64,000 nucleotides of DNA from UBA9926 sp038131595 (GCA_038131595.1 JAYPPR010000008.1:310001-374000), one strand, 5' to 3'. Counted from the first letter of the stretch, positions 55,019 through 64,000 are shown. Translations and numbers: made by a program. The notes: generated by a model not told the origin, from the letters alone.

Positions 55019-55761
55019 TCGCCCTCGTTGCGAGCGGACTGATTAACCGCCTTCAAAAACCCACGAAGAATATTGACTTCCATCTGATCTGGCCTTGCCC
55101 TCAAAAATAGCCGGCGCAGACGCGTCAGCAACTGCCTAGGGTTGGAGGGGTCATGAAAACCAACATCGGTTAAGGTCTCCTCGAGATGTGTAAAGAGGTG
55201 ATCAAGTTCCGATTGGGTCGCGATTGGCTGGTCCCAATCGGCAGTTGGCGCTACCGCCTCGTGCGACAACAACCGAAGCTCGTAGGCAACCACCTGAACT
55301 GCCATGGCAAGATTCAGCGAGCTATAAACTTCACTCGTGGGAATATGAAGGTGTAGGTGACACTGCTGAAGCTCCTCGTTGGTCAAGCCTTTTGATTCTC
55401 TCCCAAACAAAATCGCCACCGGTTGCGGTTTCGCAACCACGTTCAGCACTTCCTGCGCCGCCTGCTTTGGATCAACCACGGGCCACGGGATACGCCGCCC
55501 TCTGGCCGATGTTCCTATCACCAGGGCCGCTTCACCGATGGCATCTTCTAATCGATCATAAGTCTCGGCACTTTCGACCACATCGGCCGCACTGGCTGCT
55601 CGAAAAATCGCTTTCTCGTGGGGAAACTCCTCTGGCCTGACCAACTTCAATTTCGAGAGTCCCATGTTTTTCATCGCGCGAGCGGCAGCACCGATATTCC
55701 CAGGGTGCGAGGTTTCGACCAGCACCACTGATACATTGGCATTTATTTGTTCGATATCCAT
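55015..55761 (-). CDS. trmJ: tRNA (cytidine/uridine-2'-O-)-methyltransferase TrmJ
   Basis: TrmJ methylates the ribose of position 32 in several tRNAs. The SPOUT-fold features are visible: VVLVETSHPGNIGAAARAMKNMGLSKLKLV near the start, and the knotted SAM-binding end ILFGRESKGLTNEELQQCHLHLHIPTSEVYSSLNLAMAVQVVAYEL. Length 248 aa is typical. It is divergent from suhB with 84 bp between. Confidence 0.95.
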   Translation of the reverse strand: MDIEQINANVSVVLVETSHPGNIGAAARAMKNMGLSKLKLVRPEEFPHEKAIFRAASAADVVESAETYDRLEDAIGEAALVIGTSARGRRIPWPVVDPKQAAQEVLNVVAKPQPVAILFGRESKGLTNEELQQCHLHLHIPTSEVYSSLNLAMAVQVVAYELRLLSHEAVAPTADWDQPIATQSELDHLFTHLEETLTDVGFHDPSNPRQLLTRLRRLFLRARPDQMEVNILRGFLKAVNQSARNEGD

Positions 55762-55845
55762 TGGGACTCACTTGCGCTGAATAGCATCGTCTGCCATTCA
55801 ACTTAGATGGTATGATGCGCCTCGCCAATCAACCTGGGGTTTCCC

Positions 55846-56661
55846 GTGGAAGCGCTCGCTAATATTGCTCTTCGCGCCGCTCGACTTGCGGCTGCGCACA
55901 TCATCAAAGCTTACGACCGACCCGACCTTATTCGGGTTAATCAAAAAGCGACGAATGACTTCGTGACCAACGTCGATCGCGAGGCGCAGCAAATTATAAC
56001 AGAGGCCATTACCCGCTCTTATCCTGAACATCAGTTTCTAGGAGAAGAGGACGTAGAGACCCATGGGAATTTTCATCAAGGATCCGAGCAACCCTTGTGG
56101 ATCATTGATCCTATCGATGGAACCACCAACTTCTCGAGGCAAATCCCTCACTTTTGCGTCTCTCTTGCGTGCTCGATCAAAGGAAAAATCGAGCACGCCG
56201 TCATCATCCACCCCGTTACTAATGATGAGTACGTCGCCTCAAGAGGCAAAGGCGCCCAACTCAATGGCCGCAAAATTCGTGTTAGCCAGAGAGAGCAAAT
56301 CGCTGGCAGCGTCTTTGCCTGTGCAGGCCGCTTCCCCAAGGGGCCAGTTCGAGACGGACACGCGAAAATTTGTGAGGCCATTGACGAAGGTGACGGCAAC
56401 TTCCGGGAGCCTGGAAGTGCTGCGCTTGAACTCGCTAATCTTGCAGCTGGCCGCATCGACGGAGTGTGGATCAGACGGGTCAATCTTTGGGATTTCGCAG
56501 CCGGGGCACTCCTGGTTCAAGAAGCAGGCGGTCTAGCGGGTGACTTTGTAGGCGGCGTCCAACACTTCAAAACTGGCGATATCGTGGCTGCCAACCCAAA
56601 ATTGTTCAAAGTGTTAGGGGGCCTTGTTCGGGAGCACATTGGTCCATACGCGGCCGATTGA
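55846..56661 (+). CDS. suhB: Inositol-1-monophosphatase SuhB
   Basis: SuhB hydrolyses inositol phosphate and also takes part in rRNA transcription antitermination with Nus factors. The metal-binding core is GEEDVE and WIIDPIDGTTNF, and WDFAAGALLVQEAGG closes the family motif. The GTG at 55846 follows TGGGGTTTCCC. A TATGAT -10 element lies at 55811-55816. Length 271 aa is normal. It is divergent from trmJ, its common neighbour. Confidence 0.96.
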   Translation: MEALANIALRAARLAAAHIIKAYDRPDLIRVNQKATNDFVTNVDREAQQIITEAITRSYPEHQFLGEEDVETHGNFHQGSEQPLWIIDPIDGTTNFSRQIPHFCVSLACSIKGKIEHAVIIHPVTNDEYVASRGKGAQLNGRKIRVSQREQIAGSVFACAGRFPKGPVRDGHAKICEAIDEGDGNFREPGSAALELANLAAGRIDGVWIRRVNLWDFAAGALLVQEAGGLAGDFVGGVQHFKTGDIVAANPKLFKVLGGLVREHIGPYAAD

Positions 56662-56720
56662 CCCGACTTTTTCTATTTCAGTTTGTCGTTCAGTGCTGTC
56701 CCAGCTCGGCGAAAATCAGG

Positions 56721-57647
56721 TTACGGTACGTCCTGCTCCGCGCCTTCTTTAACCGGCACAAGCAAGTCCTCTCTCGATAAGTGCAATGCCACGAGCATGT
56801 TCGAGGCGACATAAATCGATGAGTAGGTCCCAACGACCACGCCAATCGTAAGCGCTAGGGAAAACCCGCGGATAAGTTCTCCGCCGAGGAAAAATAGCGC
56901 CAACAGCACCAGCAATGTCGTGGTCGACGTCATCAACGTTCGGCCCAATGTTTGATTGAGCGACGTATCGATCAAATCGCTTGTCGCACCGCGCCTTACG
57001 GCTCTGAAGTTCTCCCTGATCCGATCAGAGACCACAATGGTGTCGTTGAGCGAGTAACCAATGACCGCTAGCAACGCGGCGAGCACCGTGAGATCGAACT
57101 CCCAGTTCATGACTGAAAAGATGCCTAGCGTTATGAGCACGTCATGAAACAGTGCAGTAACCGCTCCAAACGCGAACTTCATCTGAAATCGGAAAGAGAT
57201 GTAGATGAGGATCATGCCCAGCGCCACGAGCAACCCGACGCCGCCCTGATTCGTGAGCTCTTCACCCACAGCAGGTCCTACAAATTCTGCCCGACGCAAG
57301 TCCAATTCGGTTCCAGCTATCTCTGATAGATCCGCGAACAGCGCATCGCCCAAACGCGCGTTCTCTCGCTCAGATCGATCTTTCTGAGGGGGCATTCGAA
57401 CCAATATATCCCGATCAGAACCAAAGAACTGGACGAGATGGCCATTCCAACCTTTCTCATCGAGGGCTTGGCGAATCTCTTCAGGCACAGCAGCGCCGGG
57501 ATATGCAACCTCAACCAACGTGCCACCAGTGAAGTCTAGCCCCCAATTCAGTTGCTTGATTCCCAAGCTGATACAAGAAAGAGAAACGAGCACGATCGAT
57601 ATCAGTGCCGCTACCTTTCGGTACTTCATAAAGGGAATTGGAGTCAT
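56721..57647 (-). CDS. secF: Protein translocase subunit SecF
   Basis: SecF and SecD use the proton gradient to help complete protein export through SecYEG. The 308-aa protein has a periplasmic loop after the first helix, with GLDFTGGTLVEVAYP, and later membrane helices with FALGMI-type and SLNDTIVVSDRIRENF stretches. The ATG overlaps the secD stop (ATGA). It is the last gene of the yajC-secD-secF operon. Confidence 0.97.
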   Translation of the reverse strand: MTPIPFMKYRKVAALISIVLVSLSCISLGIKQLNWGLDFTGGTLVEVAYPGAAVPEEIRQALDEKGWNGHLVQFFGSDRDILVRMPPQKDRSERENARLGDALFADLSEIAGTELDLRRAEFVGPAVGEELTNQGGVGLLVALGMILIYISFRFQMKFAFGAVTALFHDVLITLGIFSVMNWEFDLTVLAALLAVIGYSLNDTIVVSDRIRENFRAVRRGATSDLIDTSLNQTLGRTLMTSTTTLLVLLALFFLGGELIRGFSLALTIGVVVGTYSSIYVASNMLVALHLSREDLLVPVKEGAEQDVP

Positions 57648-59515
57648 GATCGCTGCCAGCCTATGTAAAGCTTTTGAACGGAGCGGCCACCTACAACCAA
57701 ATTGATGATCGCTCGTGTACCCATGATTGCGGTGAACATGGAAGTCATGATTCCAATGGACAGAGTAATTGCGAATCCTTTTACGGGTCCTGTTCCGATC
57801 GTATACAAAATGATCGCTACGAGAAGGGTTGTGATATTGGCGTCGAGGATGGTCACAAAGGCTCGATCAAACCCAGCATTTATTGCGGCTTGCGGAGGCG
57901 CACCCTTTTTTAATTCCTCTTTGATTCTCGAGAAGATCAGCACGTTCGCGTCCACCGCCATCCCCACCGTCAATACAATGCCGGCAATACCGGGCAGCGT
58001 GAGCGTGGCCGATAGCGCAGACATCATGGCAATGATCAGCACCATGTTCGCTGTCAGGGCGAGATTCGCAGCCACTCCGAACCATTGGTAAAAGGCCACC
58101 ATAAAGACCACTACCAACGCTAGCCCGATCATCACGGAAGTCGCTCCGAGCTCAATATTCTGCTGGCCAAGGCTCGCGCCCACCGTTCTCTCTTCGGCGA
58201 TGAACATGTCCGCAGCCAGTGCTCCAGCGCGTAGCAACAACGCAAGGTCGCGCGCCTCTCCAGCGTTCAATCCCGTTATTCGGAAACTGACTCCCAGTGC
58301 TGCTTGCACCGTAGCGAGCGAGATGACCCTCTCCTCAACGTAGGGCTCCGAGATTCGGACCTCCTCACCATCTCTCATCTCGTATCGATCTCTGGTCTTG
58401 GTCTCAATGAACACCACAGCCATTCGCCGACCGATGTCATAGCGGGTTGCTCGATGCATGAGCTCCCCACCTTCACTGTCCAGCGTAATGTTGACCTGGG
58501 GTAGTCCAGAGTCGGGGTCAAACCCTACTTGAGCATCGAAGACCCGTTCCCCGCGCAGGATGAGATCGCGTTCTAGGCGAACGGAACGACCCTCATAGTC
58601 ATAGGGGATCGTTGACGACCGCGGTGCATCTGGCTTGGCCTCCATTCTGAACTCTAATGTGGCGACCTTGCCGAGAATCTTTTTCGCCTCTGCAGTGTCT
58701 TGGACACCGGGCAGATCAACGACGATTCTTTGCCGACCCAGTCGCTGCACCAGGGGTTCTGAGACGCCAAGCTCATTCACACGGTTGCGAATGGTTTGAA
58801 GGTTCTGCTGTACCGCGAAATCCTCGATTTGGCGAACGTTATCATCGGTCATAGCAAGTTGAAGGTAATATTCGTCGCCGTCATTTTGCGTGATGATGAA
58901 TTGGCCAAAGTTTTCTTCGACCTGACTTCGAGCGCGATTCCGCAGCGACTCCGACGCGAAGCCAATGCGCAGTTGCAGGCCTGGAAGAATCTCACTGGAC
59001 TTATAACGAATCCGCTCATCTCCCGTTCTGAGCGTGCGCTTGATCTCTTGCTCGAGTCCCTCCAGCCGATCGAGCACCGCTCGATCAGTGTCTACCTGCA
59101 TTAAGAAATGCACGCCGCCCATCAGATCAAGACCGTACTTCATCGGTTCAGCACCGAGCGAGGCGAGCCAATCCGGCGTCGTCGGGGCCGAATTGAGAGC
59201 AACAATATAATCCTGACCGAGATCGTGAAGTCTGCGCTCGACAACCGATTTGGCGCTCAGCTGCGTATCGGCGTCAAAAAACCTGAAAAGAAGCTTGCCG
59301 GATTCAATCCCTGATGACTTGACAGAGAGATTCGCCTCGACAAGCGCCTCACGCGCAGCATTTAACGCTGCCGGCGAAGCCTCGGTGCCTGTTTCTTCTC
59401 TTGACACTTGAACCGCGAAGTCAGGCGGAAAGAGATTGGGCGCTGCGTAGATTGCGCCAAGGGCAAGCACCAACACAATCAGGGCATTTTTCCAGAGAGG
59501 ATAACGGTTTAGCAC
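57644..59515 (-). CDS. secD: Protein translocase subunit SecD
   Basis: SecD has six membrane helices and a large periplasmic domain. The stretch GLDLMGGVHFLMQVD near residue 130 and the membrane motif GMAVDANVLIFSRIKEELKKG are standard. Length of 623 aa is in range. It lies 35 bp after yajC and overlaps secF, forming the translocase operon. Confidence 0.97.
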   Translation of the reverse strand: MLNRYPLWKNALIVLVLALGAIYAAPNLFPPDFAVQVSREETGTEASPAALNAAREALVEANLSVKSSGIESGKLLFRFFDADTQLSAKSVVERRLHDLGQDYIVALNSAPTTPDWLASLGAEPMKYGLDLMGGVHFLMQVDTDRAVLDRLEGLEQEIKRTLRTGDERIRYKSSEILPGLQLRIGFASESLRNRARSQVEENFGQFIITQNDGDEYYLQLAMTDDNVRQIEDFAVQQNLQTIRNRVNELGVSEPLVQRLGRQRIVVDLPGVQDTAEAKKILGKVATLEFRMEAKPDAPRSSTIPYDYEGRSVRLERDLILRGERVFDAQVGFDPDSGLPQVNITLDSEGGELMHRATRYDIGRRMAVVFIETKTRDRYEMRDGEEVRISEPYVEERVISLATVQAALGVSFRITGLNAGEARDLALLLRAGALAADMFIAEERTVGASLGQQNIELGATSVMIGLALVVVFMVAFYQWFGVAANLALTANMVLIIAMMSALSATLTLPGIAGIVLTVGMAVDANVLIFSRIKEELKKGAPPQAAINAGFDRAFVTILDANITTLLVAIILYTIGTGPVKGFAITLSIGIMTSMFTAIMGTRAIINLVVGGRSVQKLYIGWQRS

Positions 59516-59550
59516 AACAAACCCTCAGCGCAGCCGGTCACTCAGCGCGC

Positions 59551-59877
59551 TCAACTATTTTTAAGCGTACCTTTGGGGAGAGCGGCCGCCACCGACGCCT
59601 TTTGGAAACGGAGCTCCATGCCTTCACTCACCTCCACAAGGATGAACTGCTCCTCAACCTTGGAGATCTTGCCAAGAATCCCTCCGCTGGTGACGATCTC
59701 GTCTCCCTTCGCGAGACCATCGACTAGCGCTTTATGTTCTTTGGCTCGCTTGCTCTGGGGGCGCCAAAGCATGAAGTAAAAAATCAACGCAAAACCAACA
59801 AGAATCAAAATATCGAATCCGGGCCCGGGGCCTGCCGCCTCGGCTGCATAAGCAGGTGGTATTAACCAATCAATCAT
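59551..59877 (-). CDS. yajC: Preprotein translocase accessory subunit YajC
   Basis: YajC (108 aa) is a single-helix inner-membrane protein in the SecDF-YajC complex. The membrane helix GFDILILVGFALIFYFMLWRPQ is followed by the conserved SKRAKEHKALVDGLAKGDEIVTSGGILGKISKV. It is the first gene of the secDF operon and 162 bp downstream of tgt, which is usual. Confidence 0.96.
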   Translation of the reverse strand: MIDWLIPPAYAAEAAGPGPGFDILILVGFALIFYFMLWRPQSKRAKEHKALVDGLAKGDEIVTSGGILGKISKVEEQFILVEVSEGMELRFQKASVAAALPKGTLKNS

Positions 59878-59958
59878 GAGTACCTCTTGGAAAAATTAAC
59901 GCGTTGACACAGTGTGCCGTTTCGCGAGGGCGCTATTGTCCGGCTTCTGACTATTCAA

Positions 59959-60000
59959 CGCAATCTCGGCGCAATCTCGGCGCAATCTCGGCGCACTCTC
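59959..60000. repeat. 11-bp direct repeat, 3.8 copies
   Basis: The unit CGCAATCTCGG is repeated three times exactly and then partly (CGCACTCTC). It lies between tgt and yajC. It is imperfect only in the last copy and may be a slippage product. Confidence 0.9.
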
Positions 60001-60039
60001 AAATAAACAGTTCCCGAGCATCTCGCTAGACAGGGTCTA

Positions 60040-61149
60040 TTACACCACGGGCGGCGACTCTCCCCAGCCCTCGTAAACAGAGGTTGCCCACTCGTTGAAA
60101 CGCTTTAAACGAATGGCCTCCCTCGCTTCGATCATCAAATGCAGGTAGTAGTGCAAGTTATGAATCGATCCTAGCGTTGCGGCCAATGGCTCCTTGCATC
60201 GGTCAAGATGATGCAAATAGGCGCGACTATAACGGCTGCAGGTATAGCAAGCACAGGCGGCATCGATTGGCTCGGAACTTTGTCTGTGCTTGGCATTCCG
60301 AATTCTCAGGACCCCAGCGCTGGTGAAAAAGTGGCCATTCCGGGCATTTCGAGTGGGCATGACACAATCCATCATGTCAACGCCTCGCCTAACGGACTCA
60401 ATCAAGTCAGAGGGCGTCCCTACGCCCATCAAGTATCTCGGCTTATCCTTTGGCATCAGCGGCGCGATCTCGGTAATCACCTCAAGCATGGCTTCTTTTG
60501 GCTCGCCTACCGAAAGACCGCCAATGGCGTAGCCCTCAAACCCAATCTCCGAGAGGCCTTCCAACGATGCGCGGCGCAGGTCTCCAAATACGCCACCCTG
60601 GATAATCCCAAACAGTGCATTGGACGAATCGAACGCCTGCCTCGAGCGCTTTGCCCAACGCAAACTGAGTTCCATTGAGTCCTTAGCCTCCGATTCTGAG
60701 ACTGGATAAGGCGTGCATTCGTCAAAGCACATCGCAATATCCGAGTTCAGCGCCATCTGCATCTCCATTGAGCGCTCAGGCGTGAGATTGATTTTGTCGC
60801 CGTTGATAGGGGATCGAAACACGACGCCCTGTTCATCAATTCGATTAATATCGCTGAGGCTAAAGACCTGAAAACCACCGGAATCGGTAAGAATGGGCCT
60901 GTCCCAACCCATGAAGTCGTGCAACCCTCCAAACTGGTCCATCACCTCAGGGCCGGGTCTAAGCATGAGGTGGAAGGTATTACCGAGCAGAATTTCCACA
61001 CCCAGGTCTTTCAGCTGCTCCGGAGTAACCGCTTTCACAGAACCATAAGTGCCGCACGGCATAAATATCGGCGTCTGAACCACGCCATGGCTCAGCGTAA
61101 GCTGTCCTAGTCGTGCTTCGCCATCCTGTGCCTCTAAACTAAACTGCAT
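60040..61149 (-). CDS. tgt: Queuine tRNA-ribosyltransferase
   Basis: Tgt exchanges guanine for preQ1 at position 34 of tRNAs for His, Asp, Asn and Tyr. The TIM-barrel motifs DSGGFQVFSL, the zinc site with CACYTCSRYSRAYLHHL, and GGLSVGE are all present. Its length of 369 aa is normal. It precedes yajC-secD-secF as usual, but is separated from queA by an EAL-HDOD gene and about 0.9 kb of non-coding DNA. Confidence 0.97.
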   Translation of the reverse strand: MQFSLEAQDGEARLGQLTLSHGVVQTPIFMPCGTYGSVKAVTPEQLKDLGVEILLGNTFHLMLRPGPEVMDQFGGLHDFMGWDRPILTDSGGFQVFSLSDINRIDEQGVVFRSPINGDKINLTPERSMEMQMALNSDIAMCFDECTPYPVSESEAKDSMELSLRWAKRSRQAFDSSNALFGIIQGGVFGDLRRASLEGLSEIGFEGYAIGGLSVGEPKEAMLEVITEIAPLMPKDKPRYLMGVGTPSDLIESVRRGVDMMDCVMPTRNARNGHFFTSAGVLRIRNAKHRQSSEPIDAACACYTCSRYSRAYLHHLDRCKEPLAATLGSIHNLHYYLHLMIEAREAIRLKRFNEWATSVYEGWGESPPVV

Positions 61150-61155
61150 GGGGCT

Positions 61156-62385
61156 TCAAAACTCCAGTTCAACGCTCACCTGGCGCTGCCACTGAATCAC
61201 CTCCATGTACAACTCATTGACGACTTGCGGCGATAAATCAAAATCAGCGAGTCGATCCCACACTATCGCTTCTAGCTCGCCTCGCTGCACTCGCTCAACC
61301 AAGGCTAAGACCGCACCCAGCTCCCCTTCCCTGTCGAGTAGCGCAGCTTTCACATCTGGTCTGAGCGACATATTGCCGAGAATTTCCTCCAGCGGTTGAT
61401 CAAAATAGGCGTCCATGGTTGATAAAAGTCCTACCGAGTAGAAAACGGAAGCCTCAGCCTCTTTGACTTTCCTGCCGAGGAGCTCGCAAAACTTCGCGCG
61501 CTCCAGCGCAAAATCTCGCAATGCATCTGGCTTATCGGACAGGCCCGACACCACAAGTAGACTCGCTAGGCTCCGGAGCGCATCCATTCCCAGATAAGCT
61601 ATCGCGTGAGAGAGAGACTCAATTTGATGCCTGGGTCCGTAGTAAGCAGAGTTAACCAGTCGAAGTGTCTTTAGGCCCAGTGCAGGATCTTGAGAAATCA
61701 ATAATTCGAGATCTTTAAAATTGCTCGAAGGCTCCTGCAGTTTGGTTAGCAGTTCGAGGACGACGATTTTATTAGCGGCGAGCTTTCTGCCAGTAATCGG
61801 CTCGGGTTTAGATAAAAAGTTCCCCTGGAACATCTCAAACCCCAAATCAAGGCAATGCCTTAGCATTTCGTTGGTTTCAATCTTCTCCGCGAGCAATGTC
61901 ACGCCGTAAGCTGAAAGACGCCCAACGGCATCGACAAGTTCAGAGTCGGTTAATGCCAAGACATCGAGCTTGATAATGTCGGCGAGGTCCACGAGTGGTT
62001 GTAGCGCCTCGTTGTACTCGAAGTCATCTAGCGCGACTAGGTGCCCTTTTTGTTTGGCACGCTTCAAGCTCTCAAGAAGCGCGTCGGTCACCTCAACATC
62101 CTCAAGCACCTCGATCACACATCGAGCCGGTTCGATGGGAATTTCCATCTCGAGCAATCTCGGAGTGAAATTAATAAACGCCTTGTGGTCACCGATCACG
62201 TCGTCGATGGACAAATTCATAAAGGCATTTTCAAGTACCGCGGACGTTGCGAAATCGCCATCCACCACATCGGCGCGCTCGGGGTTCACCTCGCGAAACA
62301 GTAATTCATAGGCCACGACCTTGGTGTTTCGGTCGAATATGGGCTGACGAGCCAGTAGCAGTTGACTGGACTGATCGCTACTCAA
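61156..62385 (-). CDS. EAL-HDOD domain protein
   Basis: The 409-aa protein joins an EAL-like domain to a C-terminal HDOD domain (YuxH type). The EAL part has YELLFR, INFTP, VIEVLEDVE, LDDFEY and IKLD, so many phosphodiesterase positions remain, but activity is unproven. The HDOD part starts near residue 195 with KLAANKIVVLELL and includes LRLVNSAYYG and YLGMDALRSL. The TTG at 62385 is chosen because GAGGGAG precedes it by five bases; a TTG at 62415 is the alternative. It probably takes part in signalling. Confidence 0.88.
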   Translation of the reverse strand: MSSDQSSQLLLARQPIFDRNTKVVAYELLFREVNPERADVVDGDFATSAVLENAFMNLSIDDVIGDHKAFINFTPRLLEMEIPIEPARCVIEVLEDVEVTDALLESLKRAKQKGHLVALDDFEYNEALQPLVDLADIIKLDVLALTDSELVDAVGRLSAYGVTLLAEKIETNEMLRHCLDLGFEMFQGNFLSKPEPITGRKLAANKIVVLELLTKLQEPSSNFKDLELLISQDPALGLKTLRLVNSAYYGPRHQIESLSHAIAYLGMDALRSLASLLVVSGLSDKPDALRDFALERAKFCELLGRKVKEAEASVFYSVGLLSTMDAYFDQPLEEILGNMSLRPDVKAALLDREGELGAVLALVERVQRGELEAIVWDRLADFDLSPQVVNELYMEVIQWQRQVSVELEF

Positions 62386-62650
62386 AGCAACTCCCTCTTT
62401 TGGCTCGATCCGCAAATGCGATGGTTTCGGTTAATGGCCATTTGTGACACGGGCAGTGACACGGGGCAAGCAGGACGCTCACATGCGCCCGGTGTTCCCC
62501 GAATTTTACACCAATTCGTCACCGATAAGGCTAGCGGTCAGTATGGTAGAGCAACTTCGTGCCGCCGTTTCGGGTGACGCCAAAGGCTTTTTTTACCACC
62601 GAAAATAACGACTCTGATTACCTGCAGGAGGGCAATCGCCCTAAGGGGAC

Positions 62651-62695
62651 CCCCAGCGGGCCTTTTGGGGAGGGGGAGGGATGAGCCCGCTGGGG
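62651..62695 (+). repeat. 11-bp perfect inverted repeat with a G-rich loop
   Basis: CCCCAGCGGGC and GCCCGCTGGGG (62651-62661 and 62685-62695) form a perfect 11-bp stem. The 23-base loop has three G runs that, with the right arm, could form a G-quadruplex that competes with the hairpin. No poly-U tail follows, so it is not a classical terminator. Confidence 0.8.
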
Positions 62696-63101
62696 AGGAT
62701 ATCGAACGGTTTAGGGGGGGATCCGTACGACTCCGCAATCTGGCTGCCGTGCAGCACGTTTGCATCCACCCCTTCTTTAGCAACCCATGTGCCAACTCCT
62801 CAAAAATGCTTACATGCACAACGATCGCAATTGGGCCTTGAATGAAGATTTCTTTATCTTATTGTTTTATATTGATTTTTATCTCTTTCTCGTTCAGCGA
62901 GCCTACTTTTCAAAAAAAATTTCACTCTTCGGCAATTGCTGAGCAACCCAATAGAGAGCCTAGCTGCGGCTTTGACAACAGTTTTCAGCAGGCCTGATGC
63001 ACGGATTCGGACCTGGTGCACCAAGGTTGAACATTAACCCCTTCTTGGCGACTTAATCGTAGGGGTTTACACCTGACCAGAGTTGAGAAGTAAAGAACAC
63101 T

Positions 63102-63152
63102 GATTTGAGAACCGTACGATGAGAATCTAACAGCTTCTCACAAGCTCAAATC
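63102..63152 (+). ncRNA. Possible structured RNA element (nested stem-loop)
   Basis: An outer 8-bp stem (GATTTGAG at 63102-63109 with CTCAAATC at 63145-63152) encloses an inner 6-bp stem (TGAGAA at 63120-63125 with TTCTCA at 63135-63140). A third stem of 7 bp (AACCCCT/AGGGGTT) lies upstream at 63036-63067. This is a speculative call: the pattern is consistent with a small structured RNA, but no known RNA family was recognised. Confidence 0.3.
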
Positions 63153-63324
63153 TTGACGCGCGAACTGGGTGCCATCGGGAGGACCAAAGAAAAGCTTCGA
63201 GTGAATCTCAATCATCCATTAAATCGGACGCAAAAAAACAGAAAGCGAGGATGTTAATCCGAACGACAGCCAGCGAGTAACAGCCTGGTCGGTTGTGCTC
63301 CTCGAACCCAAGATCGGACGTGAC

Positions 63325-64000
63325 TCATATAATCAGCATCGCATCGCCGTAACTAAAAAACCGATATTCCTCCGCAACAGCCTGCTGATAGGCTTCTTGG
63401 ATCAGTTCCGTTCCGGCAAGCGCGCTGACCAACATCAGCAGTGTCGAGCCAGGCAAATGAAAATTCGTGACTACTGCATCAATCAACTGAAACTGAAATC
63501 CAGGGTAGATGAATATCTGCGTGTCACCAGACTGAGCCGTCAGTTCCCCACCAACGCACGCGCTCTCCAGCGTCCGGACCGAGGTGGTGCCAACGGCAAC
63601 AAGCCTCCCGCCATCGTGCTTATTCTTGTTAATCGCAAGAGCAGCCTCCTCACCGACCTCAAACCATTCCTTGTGCATTTGGTGATCTGCAATTGATTCA
63701 ACCTGCACGGGCTGGAAGGTACCCGCCCCAACGTGCAAAGTCACATGGCATGAGCGTACGCCCTGATCTTCTAACTGCGTCAACAGCGCATGATCAAAGT
63801 GTAATCCGGCAGTGGGCGCGGCGACGGCGCCCGGCCGTTTTCCATACACCGTTTGATATCTTGCCCGATCCTCTGTTGCGTCTGGCCGCTTGATATAGGG
63901 TGGCAACGGCATGTGCCCATATTCCTCTGCAATCTCTGCAGGGTCTTCATCCATAAACTCCAGCTCAAAGAATCGGTCCTCACGGGCGACGATTTCGCAG
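63325..64000 (-). CDS. queA: S-adenosylmethionine:tRNA ribosyltransferase-isomerase (partial)
   Basis: QueA builds epoxyqueuosine on tRNA. The visible part is the C-terminal two thirds: GHMPLPPYIKRPD, ARYQTVYGKRPGAVAAPTAGLHF, HVTLHVGAGTFQPV and the ending FHLPGSTLLMLVSALAG. The frame stays open to the window edge and reads family-like residues there (AREDRFFELEF), so the N terminus lies outside the window. The stop is at 63325. It lies upstream of tgt on the same strand but not next to it. Confidence 0.95.
   Translation of the reverse strand, partial: CEIVAREDRFFELEFMDEDPAEIAEEYGHMPLPPYIKRPDATEDRARYQTVYGKRPGAVAAPTAGLHFDHALLTQLEDQGVRSCHVTLHVGAGTFQPVQVESIADHQMHKEWFEVGEEAALAINKNKHDGGRLVAVGTTSVRTLESACVGGELTAQSGDTQIFIYPGFQFQLIDAVVTNFHLPGSTLLMLVSALAGTELIQEAYQQAVAEEYRFFSYGDAMLII

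Larger units (their letters stand above)
62386..63324. other. Non-coding region with several stem-loops between EAL-HDOD and queA
   Basis: No gene can be supported in this 0.94 kb. It is less GC-rich in the middle (62840-62900) and carries several inverted repeats, described as separate features or findings. It may hold an unannotated RNA gene. A tRNA-like fragment is rejected. Confidence 0.5.

Noticed and set aside
62525..62560. tRNA D-arm-like sequence
   Set aside because: Resembles a D-loop only; no matching acceptor, anticodon or T arm, so no tRNA is supported.
62538..62819. 93-aa minus-strand frame
   Set aside because: It crosses the G-rich hairpin and shows no protein-like pattern.

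Overview
This window is bacterial chromosome from a gammaproteobacterium. The right half carries gene order typical of that class: queA, tgt, yajC-secD-secF, suhB, trmJ, iscR-iscS-iscU-iscA-hscB-hscA-fdx-iscX, ndk, rlmN, pilF, rodZ, ispG, hisS, yfgM, bamB, der. The mix of these genes with AcnD/PrpF, phytanoyl-CoA dioxygenase, Rieske dioxygenase and a dehalogenase-like hydrolase resembles free-living, probably marine, lineages near Cellvibrionales/Pseudomonadales. That narrower placement is inference only. No rRNA, tRNA, CRISPR array, transposase or phage gene was found.

Layout. (1) 0-33 kb is an accessory, mostly catabolic region of short operons and single genes. It holds a NnrU-like membrane protein; a flavin monooxygenase / amidohydrolase / CobW GTPase run; the acnD-prpF pair for 2-methylcitrate; a haloalkane-dehalogenase-like hydrolase; a Rieske oxygenase; a frameshifted TauD dioxygenase; amidase, SDR, GNAT, PPOX and PhoH genes; an unusual SRPBCC-Rieske protein; two GST-like proteins; a beta-lactamase-fold hydrolase; a Na+/H+ antiporter behind an 8-bp microsatellite; cysteine synthase; an unrecognised 347-aa protein divergent from a TetR regulator with two clear operators; a three-gene membrane-protein/XRE module; and a frameshifted phytanoyl-CoA dioxygenase next to a sugar-type MFS symporter. 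(2) 33-39 kb has a small AT-rich VanZ-like gene, guaA, and a histone-deacetylase-like / xseA / M23 peptidase operon. (3) 39-49 kb is a long minus-strand housekeeping block from ndk to der. (4) 48.6-54.6 kb is the full isc Fe-S assembly operon with a recognisable IscR operator and promoter. (5) 55-64 kb has trmJ and suhB (divergent), the secDF-yajC translocase operon, tgt, an EAL-HDOD protein, about 0.9 kb of structured non-coding DNA, and the 3' part of queA, cut by the window edge.

The core genes work in Fe-S assembly, protein export and outer-membrane biogenesis, isoprenoid and GTP synthesis, queuosine tRNA modification and ribosome maturation. Fe-S users in the window (IspG, RlmN, AcnD, the Rieske proteins, IscR) depend on the isc operon. 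The less ordinary features are the octamer microsatellite before the antiporter, the reversed-order Rieske protein, the XRE module with its palindrome, the long iscR-iscS leader with hairpins and repeats, and the structured gap that separates queA from tgt. Several gene decay events (GNAT, TauD, PhyH, a basic-protein remnant) sit in the accessory half.
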